Assembly (NCBI RefSeq): GCF_027941775.1
Contig: NZ_CP115917.1
Coordinates: forward strand, 2,647,001-2,711,000
Length of the DNA: 64,000 nucleotides
Reading direction: 5' to 3'
Source: Tenacibaculum pacificus
GTDB taxonomy: Bacteria; Bacteroidota; Bacteroidia; Flavobacteriales; Flavobacteriaceae
Position 1 is the first letter of the stretch; every line of letters starts with the position of its first letter. Both the position numbers and the translations under genes were made by a program. This document shows, piece after piece, positions 1 through 8,714 of this stretch. The notes under the pieces were generated by a model. That model worked only from the letters and a program-made list of their open reading frames with translations. It did no database searches and was not told the origin of the DNA.

Positions 1-231
1 TTAAGTTTTTCAGTTCCTGCTTTATTTTCAGGTACAATTAATGCCTTATATTTAGAATCGTATGTAGAAGTTACACCTGGTGCTAATTTTACAGGAACAG
101 ATAGTTTAATGCCTCCTACCGTTTTAAAAACCACCAATACTTTAGCCGTTAAAGCAGGTGATTTAATACACATCGATTTTAGTTTTAAATACGGTGATTC
201 TCTTGATAAAATTAGCTGTATGCTTTCTTAA
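1..231 (+). CDS. C-terminal fragment, possible class I SAM-dependent methyltransferase
   Basis: This is an open frame of 76 codons that enters from the left edge of the window and stops at TAA 229-231; the start lies outside. The visible part has motifs such as GTINALYLESYVEVTPG, GTDSLMPPTVL and AGDLIHIDFSFKYGD. These look like the beta-barrel C-terminus that follows the Rossmann domain in some protein-arginine-methyltransferase-like enzymes, but the catalytic part is not visible, so the assignment is a weak inference. It is convergent with the dioxygenase gene ending at 253, only 21 bp away, with no clear terminator hairpin between them. Confidence 0.45.
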   Translation, partial: LSFSVPALFSGTINALYLESYVEVTPGANFTGTDSLMPPTVLKTTNTLAVKAGDLIHIDFSFKYGDSLDKISCMLS

Positions 232-252
232 TTTTTTAGTAAATATTATTTA

Positions 253-1173
253 TTAAGATACTATTTCAATATCAAAACCAATAATATCTCTAACGCCTTT
301 TTCAGCTAAATTTATCGGCTGAATAGGCGTTACATAATGCCATAAATCAGTTCCGAATTCTTTTTCTTCGCCAGTATCTGCTTGAAAAGCAAATTCTCCA
401 GCTTCTAAAATCGTATTAAAAACAAGTTCTTTTTTTTCTGAAATAGCTTCAAAAATTTGAGTTTCTCCACCTAAAATATTCGTTCTATTGATAACCAAAG
501 CAGAAAGAATATATTTTGCACCATCTTCATGAACACCTTCTGGAGAGTTTTCTCCTTTTATCTGAACATCAGAAATTGTGCGCATAAAATGACTCGTAAC
601 TTTTATCTTTTGAGTAGTTGGATGAATTTCACTTATCAAAAGAAATACTTGTTTTAAAAGGCTTTTAAATAATTCATTTTCTACGGATGCTTTTGATGCT
701 TGTTTAAAAACACGTTTCCAAACTCTAAAATCGGATACATCTTGTTTAAATGATTTTGCTTCAATACGTTTTACACCTAAATTATCTCTTTGTTTTTCTG
801 ATGATTTCTCAACTGTAAAAGAAGAAATATTTCGTTGTCTTGTAATTTTAGAAAGGATTAAAAATTCTTTCTTTTGATTTTCTGATAATTTATCAATCCA
901 AGGATTTAAAACATTTTTTGATAAATTTCCTTCAAAATAATCTTGATGTATTTTTTCTAAAGAAACTATATCCTCTATAAAAACCGACTTTAAAAATGCA
1001 ATTTGATTATTTTTAACCAAATACACATCATCCATTAAATCAGTATCAAAAAAAAGTTTAAAAGATGCTATAAAATCGGCTTTATTAATGGCTAAATCAG
1101 TTAACGAACCAATACGAATTGGCGCTTTTATAGTACGTTTTAATTGTTCGGATATCTCTTTTTCAGTAATCAT
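253..1173 (-). CDS. 2-oxoglutarate/Fe(II) dioxygenase (PF10014-like, amino-acid hydroxylase family)
   Basis: The 306-residue protein has the signatures of the 2OG-Fe dioxygenase family that includes L-isoleucine 4-hydroxylase and BsmA. The iron triad is H215-x-D217 (in SPEGVHEDGAKY) plus H279 (in DLWHYVTPI), and R295 in KGVRDIIGFDI is the likely 2-oxoglutarate ligand. NRTNILGGETQIF (about 230-242) is the typical core strand and turn. Residues 1-190 are less conserved and probably contribute substrate binding. There is no signal peptide, so it is cytoplasmic. It is the last gene of the eight-gene leftward operon and starts 2 bp after the AAA+ gene stop, so it is almost certainly co-translated with it. 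Known relatives hydroxylate free L-amino acids; the substrate here is unknown. A role acting on whatever the co-transcribed importer delivers is inference. Confidence 0.8.
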   Translation of the reverse strand: MITEKEISEQLKRTIKAPIRIGSLTDLAINKADFIASFKLFFDTDLMDDVYLVKNNQIAFLKSVFIEDIVSLEKIHQDYFEGNLSKNVLNPWIDKLSENQKKEFLILSKITRQRNISSFTVEKSSEKQRDNLGVKRIEAKSFKQDVSDFRVWKRVFKQASKASVENELFKSLLKQVFLLISEIHPTTQKIKVTSHFMRTISDVQIKGENSPEGVHEDGAKYILSALVINRTNILGGETQIFEAISEKKELVFNTILEAGEFAFQADTGEEKEFGTDLWHYVTPIQPINLAEKGVRDIIGFDIEIVS

Positions 1174-1175
1174 TT

Positions 1176-3080
1176 TTATAATACTTCTTCGGCTTCTTGA
1201 AACATCAAATATTTTTCCACTGTTTTATTTACTGGCGGTATATCTTGTTCAACAATGGTGATTAATAATTCTTTTGTTATGGGAGCAATTGCAATAATTC
1301 TGTTTGCTTGATATTCAATTATTTTTTCAAAAAGATTTCTTGCTACACGAGCATTTCCAAAATTTTTATCCTTTTTTTCGTAGAGTTTTTCAAAGATAAA
1401 TAAGAGTTTTTCTTTAGCATCAGTAGCTAAAACAAAATCGTTCTTTTTACAAAAAAGTTCAAAAATAGCGACCAATTCTGTCGGTTTATAATGATCAAAA
1501 GTAAAATACCTATTAAAACGAGATTGTAACCCTGGGTTTGAATTGATAAAACTTTTCATTTCATCTGGATATCCAGCTACAATAACCACCAATTCTTTTC
1601 TGTGGTCTTCCATTTTTTTCAGTAATACTTCAATAGCTTCATTTCCAAAATCTTTTTTAGCATCTTTTGCCAAGGCATATGCTTCATCAATAAATAAAAC
1701 ACCATTTAACGAAGCGGTTACAATTTCTTCAACTTTTAAAGCCGTTTGTCCAACATAACCCGCAACCATTCCACTTCTGTCAGTTTCTATTAAATGTCCT
1801 TTTTCTAAGTATCCTAAATGTTTGTATATTTTAGAAATTAAACGTGCTACCGTAGTTTTCCCTGTACCTGGAGGTCCCATAAAAACAGAATGCAACGAAT
1901 TATTTACACTTTTTAATCCTTCGGATTCTCGTAATTTTTGAACCTTTAAAAAATTCGATAATTCAGAGATTGCACCTTTAATATTGTCCAATCCTACCAA
2001 TTGATTCAATTCCTCTAAAACTTCTTCTAAAGTTTCATTTTCATCAATTTCAACCTCTTTTACACCTTGTAATTTTTCCTTCGGATGCTGTAACTTATCG
2101 TTTATATTTTTGAGTATTTCTTGTTCTTTTTCAGATACTGTTCCATCTGCTTTTACGATTAAAGAAGCAATTCGATATAAAAAAGCAGCTGAATTTGAAA
2201 AATGTGGATTCTTTAATCGCTTTAAAATTAGTGGTAATAAAAACTCATTTTTATAGGTATCTCCTAAATCAAAAAGAGTGGCTTTTTTTATAATTTCAAT
2301 ATTTTTATCAAAACTATCCGAAGCAACAAATTCATTTATTCGGGCGATACTCAAACTACTGATAATATCCTTTCCTTGTAATTTTTCAAACAAAAAAGCG
2401 AGTAAAAACTTAATTCTTAGCGTTGCTACTTTATTTTCTTCACTTGTTAAATTACAAACTTTATTAAATACTTTAATAATATCTTGTAAAATAATGTGTT
2501 CGGCGGTAAATTTTACAGCATCATCGGTTTTAGTTACAATATCATTAATTACTGTTGAAAACCGTTTATTATTATTTAAATCGTCTGCTAAATTTTGAAT
2601 TTTATCACCTTCATTTTTTAAAATTTCTAAAAAAGAAGCATCAATATCAAAATTAGTAGCACTACTTTCTTTTTGATTTACAAAGCGTTTAAATTTATCA
2701 GTAAAAGAAGCCAAATTTTTCTTTTCTTCATTTACTGATAAACCTAAATCACTCACCAAATTTCTTATTAATGATAAATGTTCTTTATCAAAAGAAAGGA
2801 ATTCCTCATTTTTTAAAGCCGTAATTTCTAATAAATACGTATTGCTTTTTGTGTGAATATGTTTTGAGGTAATTACAAAATCGAAATTATTGCTATCTTT
2901 CTTTGACGAATAAAGCAATAATAAATCTTCATCTTTAATTTTCAGTTTTGAAAAATCCGCAGAAATAGCTATTATTTTTAAAGGATTTACCAATTTCCCT
3001 TTAAAAAAATAAGGCGTATCTTTTGAAGATAACTTCTTAAAAAACAGGTCGATTATTTTATACGATTTTGTACTATTCAT
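1176..3080 (-). CDS. AAA+ ATPase of the SpoVK/CbbX type with N-terminal TerB-like region
   Basis: A 634-residue protein. Residues 360-620 form a CbbX/SpoVK-type AAA+ module: Walker A GPPGTGKT (402-409), pore-loop region GYVGQT, Walker B VLFIDEA (461-467) and arginine residues in QSRFNRYF (519-526). Residues about 298-335 (LYRIASLIVKADGTVSEKEQ) resemble the acidic helix-turn of TerB domains found in tellurite/stress-response gene sets. Residues 1-290 are not recognised. There are no membrane segments. It lies between the ABC ATPase gene (13 bp upstream) and the dioxygenase gene (2 bp downstream). AAA+ proteins of this type remodel or disassemble partner proteins; candidate partners are the coiled-coil proteins of the same operon (inference). 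No RuBisCO genes are nearby, so a CbbX activase role is not supported. Confidence 0.85.
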   Translation of the reverse strand: MNSTKSYKIIDLFFKKLSSKDTPYFFKGKLVNPLKIIAISADFSKLKIKDEDLLLLYSSKKDSNNFDFVITSKHIHTKSNTYLLEITALKNEEFLSFDKEHLSLIRNLVSDLGLSVNEEKKNLASFTDKFKRFVNQKESSATNFDIDASFLEILKNEGDKIQNLADDLNNNKRFSTVINDIVTKTDDAVKFTAEHIILQDIIKVFNKVCNLTSEENKVATLRIKFLLAFLFEKLQGKDIISSLSIARINEFVASDSFDKNIEIIKKATLFDLGDTYKNEFLLPLILKRLKNPHFSNSAAFLYRIASLIVKADGTVSEKEQEILKNINDKLQHPKEKLQGVKEVEIDENETLEEVLEELNQLVGLDNIKGAISELSNFLKVQKLRESEGLKSVNNSLHSVFMGPPGTGKTTVARLISKIYKHLGYLEKGHLIETDRSGMVAGYVGQTALKVEEIVTASLNGVLFIDEAYALAKDAKKDFGNEAIEVLLKKMEDHRKELVVIVAGYPDEMKSFINSNPGLQSRFNRYFTFDHYKPTELVAIFELFCKKNDFVLATDAKEKLLFIFEKLYEKKDKNFGNARVARNLFEKIIEYQANRIIAIAPITKELLITIVEQDIPPVNKTVEKYLMFQEAEEVL

Positions 3081-3093
3081 AGACTATTGATTA

Positions 3094-3903
3094 TTAATTT
3101 TCTGAATCTATTGCCATCATTGCATCTTCTACTTGATGTACTAATTCATCAAAATGAGGCAATCTTTTAGTTTCTCTATTTCGTTGAAAAGGCAAATCGA
3201 CATTAATATGTTTTACAAAATTTGATGGTGCGTGTTTCATGATATAAATATCATCGGCTAAATACACCGCTTCCTGAATGTCATGTGTTACAAACAAAAT
3301 AGTTGGGCTAAATTTCTCCCAAATATTGATTAATAAATCTTGCATTTGCAACCTTGTTTTAACATCTAAAGCTCCAAAAGGCTCATCCATCAATAAAATT
3401 TCTGGATTCGACATTAAACTTCTCGCAATCGCAATTCTTTGTAACTGTCCTCCTGATAAATTAGGATATTGTGCATACTTTTTTTGATGTCCATCTAAAC
3501 CTACTAATTGAATCATTTCCATAGCACGTTCATCACGTTCTTTTTTAGAAATCCCTTCAAATTTCAATGCCAAACCAACATTATCTAAAACGGTCATCCA
3601 AGGTAAAGAAGAGTATTGCTGAAAAACCATACTCACCCTATTTTCTTTGCTAACAGGTTGCCCTTTTACCAAAACACTTCCTGATGTTGGTTGTTGTAAA
3701 CCTGCAATATATCTTAATAAAGTAGATTTTCCACAGCCCGACATTCCTAAAATAACGGCAAATTGCCCTTGCATTGGTTTATCTTCAATTAGTAAATCTA
3801 AATTTTGAATAATTTTAGTTTGTCCGTTATTATACGACTGCTCAATATTGCGCAATTCGATAAGATTAGACGCCTGTGGGTTATCTGTAAATAGTAAGCT
3901 CAT
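3094..3903 (-). CDS. NitT/TauT-type ABC transporter ATP-binding protein
   Basis: A 269-residue ABC ATPase with all motifs intact: Walker A GMSGCGKSTLL, Q-loop region MVFQQYSSLPWMTV, signature LSGGQLQRIAIARSL, Walker B ILLMDEPFGALD and the switch histidine in FVTHDIQEAV. The sequence around the Q loop and the EPFGALD box is typical of the nitrate/sulfonate/taurine subfamily (TauB/SsuB/NrtD). It starts 2 bp after the permease stop codon, so the two form one translational unit. It energises the inner-membrane permease encoded immediately upstream. The substrate cannot be read from the sequence. Confidence 0.93.
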   Translation of the reverse strand: MSLLFTDNPQASNLIELRNIEQSYNNGQTKIIQNLDLLIEDKPMQGQFAVILGMSGCGKSTLLRYIAGLQQPTSGSVLVKGQPVSKENRVSMVFQQYSSLPWMTVLDNVGLALKFEGISKKERDERAMEMIQLVGLDGHQKKYAQYPNLSGGQLQRIAIARSLMSNPEILLMDEPFGALDVKTRLQMQDLLINIWEKFSPTILFVTHDIQEAVYLADDIYIMKHAPSNFVKHINVDLPFQRNRETKRLPHFDELVHQVEDAMMAIDSEN

Positions 3904-3905
3904 GG

Positions 3906-4868
3906 TTAACGTTTGTTTGTATTAATGTGTTTGTAAGGAAACAATAGTTTATCTATAATTACAAATAATCGATCTTGTACCACGCCAATAATAACAATGA
4001 TTATTAATATTGCAAACGCCTTATCTATTCTACTTTGTCTTTTTGCTGTCCAAATTAATTCACCAATTCCACCGCCTTTATTTAGCATTTCTACGATGGT
4101 AATATACGTCCAAGAAATTGCGGTTAAAACTCGAATATCATCAATTAATTTTGAAAACACATACGGCATATATACCGATTTTATGGTTTGCCATGGTGTT
4201 GCTCCTAAAGTAAAAACAGTGTTTAAATATACTTTTCGAACTTCATCAATACGTTGAACCACCACAGGAATTAAATAAACGATAATACCAAAAGCTAAAA
4301 AACTAACTTTCATTTGACTTCCTAAACCGAGCCACATAATAAAAATTCCTGTTACAGCTGTTAGCGGAATAAAACGATATGAATCAATTATTTTGCTAAA
4401 CAAACCTCTAAAAAGTGGAATTAATCCTAAAAGAAAACCAACAGGAATTGCAATAATAATGGCTAATAAATATCCTAAAAGATTTAATTTAATTGATAAA
4501 AAAGTATTTCCAATAACATCATCATCTTTATTTAATTCAGGAAAAGCTTTGATTACTTTTATTGGCGAAGGTAAAATAGGATATACTTTATTTTTAACTA
4601 AACCGAATCCTTTTAAATCATCAATACTTTTTGTTTCTAAAAGTGTGTAATTAGCAACTAAAAGTGAATCGCTTTCATAGTATTTTCTATTTTCTTTGGA
4701 TAAAGAAGTAGGTGAGATCGTGTCGTTTTGGGTGATGATAGTTTTAGATAAAACTTCAGCTAATAAAAACCAAAACAAAATAAGAATTACGCTTCCCAAA
4801 ATGGTTAGCGTAATTCTTTCTTTTGATGCGAGTTCTCCTCGTAACTCAAATAATTTTTTATAGTTCAT
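3906..4868 (-). CDS. NitT/TauT-type ABC transporter permease with N-terminal periplasmic extension
   Basis: A 320-residue inner-membrane protein. A first membrane helix (about 20-42) is followed by a hydrophilic stretch of some 75 residues, then a TauC/SsuC-type permease core with helices from about 120 to 310. The cytoplasmic coupling loop with the EAA-like motif is seen in LNTVFTLGATPWQTIKSVYMP. The segment PSPIKVIKAFPEL before the core is typical of the family. The extra-cytoplasmic insert between helix 1 and the core is longer than in ordinary TauC. The start overlaps the stop of the binding-protein gene as TAATG, indicating translational coupling. Confidence 0.92.
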   Translation of the reverse strand: MNYKKLFELRGELASKERITLTILGSVILILFWFLLAEVLSKTIITQNDTISPTSLSKENRKYYESDSLLVANYTLLETKSIDDLKGFGLVKNKVYPILPSPIKVIKAFPELNKDDDVIGNTFLSIKLNLLGYLLAIIIAIPVGFLLGLIPLFRGLFSKIIDSYRFIPLTAVTGIFIMWLGLGSQMKVSFLAFGIIVYLIPVVVQRIDEVRKVYLNTVFTLGATPWQTIKSVYMPYVFSKLIDDIRVLTAISWTYITIVEMLNKGGGIGELIWTAKRQSRIDKAFAILIIIVIIGVVQDRLFVIIDKLLFPYKHINTNKR

Positions 4869-6409
4869 TAGTCTACAACTAATTCAAAATCGGTTCTTCT
4901 ATTTTTTGCTTGACAATCTTTATTCTGATTTCTCTCACAACCAGCAATTGGTTTATCAGGACCATTTCCTAAAATGATAAACCTATTTTTAGGCATATTA
5001 TGTTGATCGATTAAATAATTAGCAACCGACTGAGCTCTTCGTCTAGAAAGTAAAACATTAGAACTTCTTTTTCCAACATTATCAGTATTTCCTTCAATAC
5101 GGATGCGTGTATTTGCAAAAGCTTTTGCTATTGGCGTAAATTGCACGTCTATTAATTGCTTTGCATTATCGCTTAAAATAAACTGACCAGTTCTAAAACT
5201 GATACTTACTTTTTTTGATGATAAAGATGCTTTTTTAGCTAATTTATCATTGGCTTTAGAAAATTGTTTTTCTTTTTCTGAAACATGATTTGCTCCTGTT
5301 AAAGAGTTGGTTTTTGTTACTAAATCTTTTGTTGAAAGTAATCTCCAACTTTTTGCACCTGAAGTATTGTATCCTAAATTTTGATACTTTACTTTCATTT
5401 TATTGTACAAGTTTTCACCAGTTACACCGTTGTAATTATTATTTAATCCGAAGAAATTTTGATTATCTCCATGTGTAGCTAAACGTACATTATTAATCGC
5501 ATCATAACAAAAACCTTCTGGTTGCGATAAACCTTCAGCTAAAATTTTAGCGGCTTTCTTTTTGTTAGCATCCGAATTATTAAGTTCAGAAGCTCCAATC
5601 ATCCAACCTTCGTATAATTCTCTTAATTGCTCTTTATTATTTTCGATAAAATCTTTTTTAGCGACAAAAACATCAGCAATAATATGTGTTGCATTTTTAG
5701 TACTTTCTAAAACCCTAGCTCCTGCTACTTTTTGAACACAATCAGCATCATCTGGACTCCAAACAACGGCAGCATCAACAGTTCCACTTTTAAAAGCATC
5801 GGCAGCATCAATAGCACTTGGCACTTCAATTATTTTAACATCTTTTACACTGATATCTCCTGCTTCTAATAACCAAATTAAAAACGAGTGCGATGGTGTC
5901 ATTGGTGCAACGGCAATTTTCTTACCTCTTAAATCGCTTACTTTATTAATTCCTCTACGTGCAACAATTGCATCTCCTCCACGACTCCAATCTGCCTGAA
6001 AAACAACTTGCGGTTGATATTGCGATAATCCTGCAACTTCGGTAGGAAAAGCATCAATAGTTGCCCACATTAAATCGATATCGCCATTTTTAAACGCATC
6101 ACGAGAAGCATCAAAATCATCAATTACTTTAAAATTTACTTTAAATCCGTAATCTTTATAAAATCGAGAATTTGTATTTGCTCTAAAACCTTCATTAAAA
6201 TATTGTCCACCAGCATAACCTCCCCAAGTAACAACTCCGATATTTAACACATCTTGATACCCTTCTTTGGTTTCTGAGCTCGCAGTTACTTCATTTATTT
6301 TGTCTTTAACCTTCGGATCTCTTAGTTTATTTAATAAGAAATAAACACCTCCAATGATTACTGCAACAATTAATATTTTGGATAATGGAGTTAATTTTTT
6401 TCCTGCCAT
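4868..6409 (-). CDS. Inner-membrane-anchored periplasmic substrate-binding protein fused to an OmpA-type peptidoglycan-binding domain
   Basis: A 513-residue protein. Residues 10-27 form a single uncleaved-looking membrane anchor with no lipobox cysteine. Residues about 55-360 are an ABSSUB/NMT1-like bilobed binding protein (NIGVVTWGGYAGGQYFNEG; DLMWATIDAFP; RGINKVSDLRGKKIAV; AAVVWSPDDA). Residues about 400-513 are an OmpA C-terminal domain with the peptidoglycan-contact residues in EGNTDNVG and NRRTDFELVVD. The fusion would hold the receptor at the cell wall while it feeds the TauC-type permease. Similar proteins are named 'phosphate ABC transporter substrate-binding/OmpA family protein' in databases, but the specificity is not known. 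Its stop codon overlaps the permease start. Confidence 0.88.
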   Translation of the reverse strand: MAGKKLTPLSKILIVAVIIGGVYFLLNKLRDPKVKDKINEVTASSETKEGYQDVLNIGVVTWGGYAGGQYFNEGFRANTNSRFYKDYGFKVNFKVIDDFDASRDAFKNGDIDLMWATIDAFPTEVAGLSQYQPQVVFQADWSRGGDAIVARRGINKVSDLRGKKIAVAPMTPSHSFLIWLLEAGDISVKDVKIIEVPSAIDAADAFKSGTVDAAVVWSPDDADCVQKVAGARVLESTKNATHIIADVFVAKKDFIENNKEQLRELYEGWMIGASELNNSDANKKKAAKILAEGLSQPEGFCYDAINNVRLATHGDNQNFFGLNNNYNGVTGENLYNKMKVKYQNLGYNTSGAKSWRLLSTKDLVTKTNSLTGANHVSEKEKQFSKANDKLAKKASLSSKKVSISFRTGQFILSDNAKQLIDVQFTPIAKAFANTRIRIEGNTDNVGKRSSNVLLSRRRAQSVANYLIDQHNMPKNRFIILGNGPDKPIAGCERNQNKDCQAKNRRTDFELVVD

Positions 6410-6439
6410 AATTTATTTTTTTATTGGTTGATTTGTTAT

Positions 6440-7444
6440 TTAAAAGTTGAATAAATCAGTATACTGATTATTATGCTTTTTGTTTTTCTTTAATGTTGGT
6501 GCATCTAAATCTACACTATGACTGTCGTTTACTAATAAATCTTTTTGATTTCCAAGGATTAAAGAAACTCCTTCTTTTTCCCACTTATCTAATAATTCTA
6601 AACCTTCTTCTTCAAAAATTCCATTTTGTAAATCGATAGAATCCATAAAACCGTTTGACATTTCCATAAAACGCTCCATTTCACCAATTTTCATACTAAC
6701 ATCATCAGCAATTGCCTCTAAAGCTCTATCAAACATTTCTTTTTTATCGTTGTTTCCTGTGATGATATTCATTGCCGATTTCATAGCAGAATGACTCGCA
6801 CGTATTGCCTTACGTTCTTGTTCTTTTACCATTACTTGGTCTTCAATATCTTCGACTAAAATTTCAGAATTTTCATACATTTTTGTTAATACTCTGTATA
6901 AAATTTCCATTTTTCTGTACAACTCATCTAGCTTTAAATTAGATTCTCTTAATCTTCCTGCTTTTCGAGATTTCAGAATCATAATTCCTTTTTTATCTTT
7001 CTCTTTGGCAGCACTTGCAAGCTTTAAGTTATTATTGATATTCTTTTTATTTTCATTCATTATTTGCTGTAGCCTTCTCATTTGACCTTTTAAAACAGCA
7101 ATTTGTTTGTTCATTTTCTTTAAGTTATCTTTTAAATCATCAATATAACTTTTTAAAATTCCTATCGGATCAATTAAAATAAACAAACCTGTAATCCATC
7201 GCATAAACGATTTATACATGTAAAAAATCAAGTTACGCATTTTAGGATCTAAAATCATATAAATTAAAGCTCCTAAACCTGCTAAAAGTAATCCTAAATG
7301 TAAGGTGTTTTCTACAATATTAATAAGATAAGGCAATGCTTTGTATAAAAAATACATACTCCCTCCTGCTAATAAAGCTGTAAAAAACATTCCTGTTTTT
7401 CCTTCTGGTTTTTCCCAAAAAGATTTGGGTGTAAAGTTTTCCAT
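6440..7444 (-). CDS. Membrane-anchored coiled-coil protein of unknown function
   Basis: A 334-residue protein with two or three N-terminal membrane helices (about 18-40, 44-64 and a shorter one near 84-98), then a long helical cytoplasmic region. Residues 100-140 and 165-270 are rich in charged heptads (LKDNLKKMNKQIAVLKGQM; KLDELYRKMEILYRVL) and recall PspA-like or XpaC/TelA-like helical stress proteins without a clear match. The start codon overlaps the stop of the preceding gene (TAATG at 7442-7446). The gene precedes the binding-protein gene by 30 bp. I do not recognise a family. Position and topology suggest a scaffold for the transporter or a client of the AAA+ ATPase. Confidence 0.8.
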   Translation of the reverse strand: MENFTPKSFWEKPEGKTGMFFTALLAGGSMYFLYKALPYLINIVENTLHLGLLLAGLGALIYMILDPKMRNLIFYMYKSFMRWITGLFILIDPIGILKSYIDDLKDNLKKMNKQIAVLKGQMRRLQQIMNENKKNINNNLKLASAAKEKDKKGIMILKSRKAGRLRESNLKLDELYRKMEILYRVLTKMYENSEILVEDIEDQVMVKEQERKAIRASHSAMKSAMNIITGNNDKKEMFDRALEAIADDVSMKIGEMERFMEMSNGFMDSIDLQNGIFEEEGLELLDKWEKEGVSLILGNQKDLLVNDSHSVDLDAPTLKKNKKHNNQYTDLFNF

Positions 7445-8151
7445 TATTTTATATATTGTTTTATTTTTTGTGCATCTTGTTCTAATTGAGTTCTTAAATG
7501 TAAGTACGACATTTTAAAATCATTTTGAGTTTTAGTAATTTTATGGCTACTATCAGCTATCAATTTTTTTAACTCTTCAATTTGATTTTGATGCTTTGTA
7601 ATTTCGTTTGTAAGTTGTTTTATTTTTTCTGATTTTTCATTAACAACCGCTTCAAACTGTGTAATTTCTTTTTCTTTATTCCCTATTTTAGCTACTAATT
7701 GCCCTTCAAAAGCTTTTGTAAAAGTGCTATTTTCAGTATCTAATACCCCAATATAATGGTTTATAGTTTCTAACAAGCTATCTAAAGTTGCTCCCATTGT
7801 AGAAGCTGCTGCATAAGTTGAACGATATTTTGTAGCCTCATCCATCGGAATTTTTTCTAAAGCTTTTAAGGCTTTTTTAAATTCTAGATAATCAAATCCT
7901 TCTAAGTTATTGTTTTCAATTGCTATTAATAATTTTTCTACAATAGCATTATCAACACTACCAGTAGCATTGAAATTTATAGGAGCTGATTTATTTATAG
8001 TACTTACTTTTTCCGCTGATTTTTTTGGTGTTTCTTTTGAAACTACCTCCTTTTTCTTCTCTTCTTTACTTTCATCTTCAGTAAAAAATAACGATTTTAA
8101 ATTTTTTAACATAGTTACTCTAGTTTTAACAAATTTAAAAAAATTAACCAA
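7444..8151 (-). CDS. Soluble coiled-coil protein of unknown function
   Basis: A 235-residue protein without signal peptide or membrane helix. Residues 1-55 are lysine/glutamate/serine-rich and probably flexible. Residues 60-145 form a compact helical region containing IENNNLEGFDYLEFKKAL. Residues 145-230 form a continuous coiled coil (KEKEITQFEAVVNEKSEKIK; TKHQNQIEELKKLI). It is translationally coupled to the next gene through a one-base stop/start overlap. The coiled coil could pair with the helical domain of the membrane protein encoded next (inference from adjacency). No database family is recognised. Confidence 0.8.
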   Translation of the reverse strand: MVNFFKFVKTRVTMLKNLKSLFFTEDESKEEKKKEVVSKETPKKSAEKVSTINKSAPINFNATGSVDNAIVEKLLIAIENNNLEGFDYLEFKKALKALEKIPMDEATKYRSTYAAASTMGATLDSLLETINHYIGVLDTENSTFTKAFEGQLVAKIGNKEKEITQFEAVVNEKSEKIKQLTNEITKHQNQIEELKKLIADSSHKITKTQNDFKMSYLHLRTQLEQDAQKIKQYIK

Positions 8152-8175
8152 CTAAAAAGCCTTTATGTTCCTTGA

Positions 8176-8679
8176 TTACTTTACCAACTTATTCCATCCT
8201 AATTTTAAAACGACTAATAAAACTAAAAATATGGCTATAAGCTGAGTAAAACTACCAATAAAGAAAACTCCTATAATTGCTTTTTGAATAAAATACGTAA
8301 TTAAAAAGGTGATAAATAAGATAATAAACAACCCTGATAACTTATCAAAACCAGGAATTTCTTTTAAAGGAAGTGTTTTTTTGATAATTAAGAACAATAA
8401 TATCATGGCTATTATCGGTAAATAATAGGTAACTAATTGAAGTTGCATTAAATTTTTACGCAAGAAAAAAAAGTTATAAACAACTAAAATAATACTTAAA
8501 AGACCTGGTATTGCTACAGCGTATATTAAAACGCTATACACATATAAAATTGGCGATTTAGGACGAATTATATTTGAAAATAAAAGTCCTATTAATATTA
8601 TTACAAACAACAATATATAGTAATTAAGAATATTACCCGAATTGGTGGTAAGTATGTTTATAAGATCGTATACTGTCAT
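8176..8679 (-). CDS. Small polytopic membrane protein, first gene of the operon
   Basis: A 167-residue, very hydrophobic protein with about five or six predicted membrane helices (roughly 20-37, 45-75, 80-100, 112-132 and 137-162) and short polar loops. No catalytic or transport motif is visible. It is the promoter-proximal gene of the eight-gene leftward operon, 24 bp before the coiled-coil gene, and has a -7 box 27 bp upstream of its ATG. Function unknown. Confidence 0.75.
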   Translation of the reverse strand: MTVYDLINILTTNSGNILNYYILLFVIILIGLLFSNIIRPKSPILYVYSVLIYAVAIPGLLSIILVVYNFFFLRKNLMQLQLVTYYLPIIAMILLFLIIKKTLPLKEIPGFDKLSGLFIILFITFLITYFIQKAIIGVFFIGSFTQLIAIFLVLLVVLKLGWNKLVK

Positions 8680-8706
8680 GTTTTTTCTTCTTTTATAGCT
8701 AACTCA

Positions 8707-8714
8707 CAAATTTA
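8707..8714 (-). promoter_or_regulatory. -7 element of the eight-gene operon
   Basis: On the minus strand this reads TAAATTTG, a match to the Bacteroidetes TAnnTTTG, 27 bp before the ATG at 8679. No convincing TTG element is seen at -33. Confidence 0.5.

Noticed and set aside
1176..3080. AAA+ protein as a CbbX RuBisCO activase
   Set aside because: No RuBisCO genes, heterotrophic flavobacterial context and an unrelated 290-residue N-terminal region with a TerB-like segment.
253..6409. Taurine utilisation operon tauABCD
   Set aside because: The transporter is of that subfamily, but the dioxygenase is not TauD and the binding protein is fused to OmpA; taurine specificity cannot be claimed.
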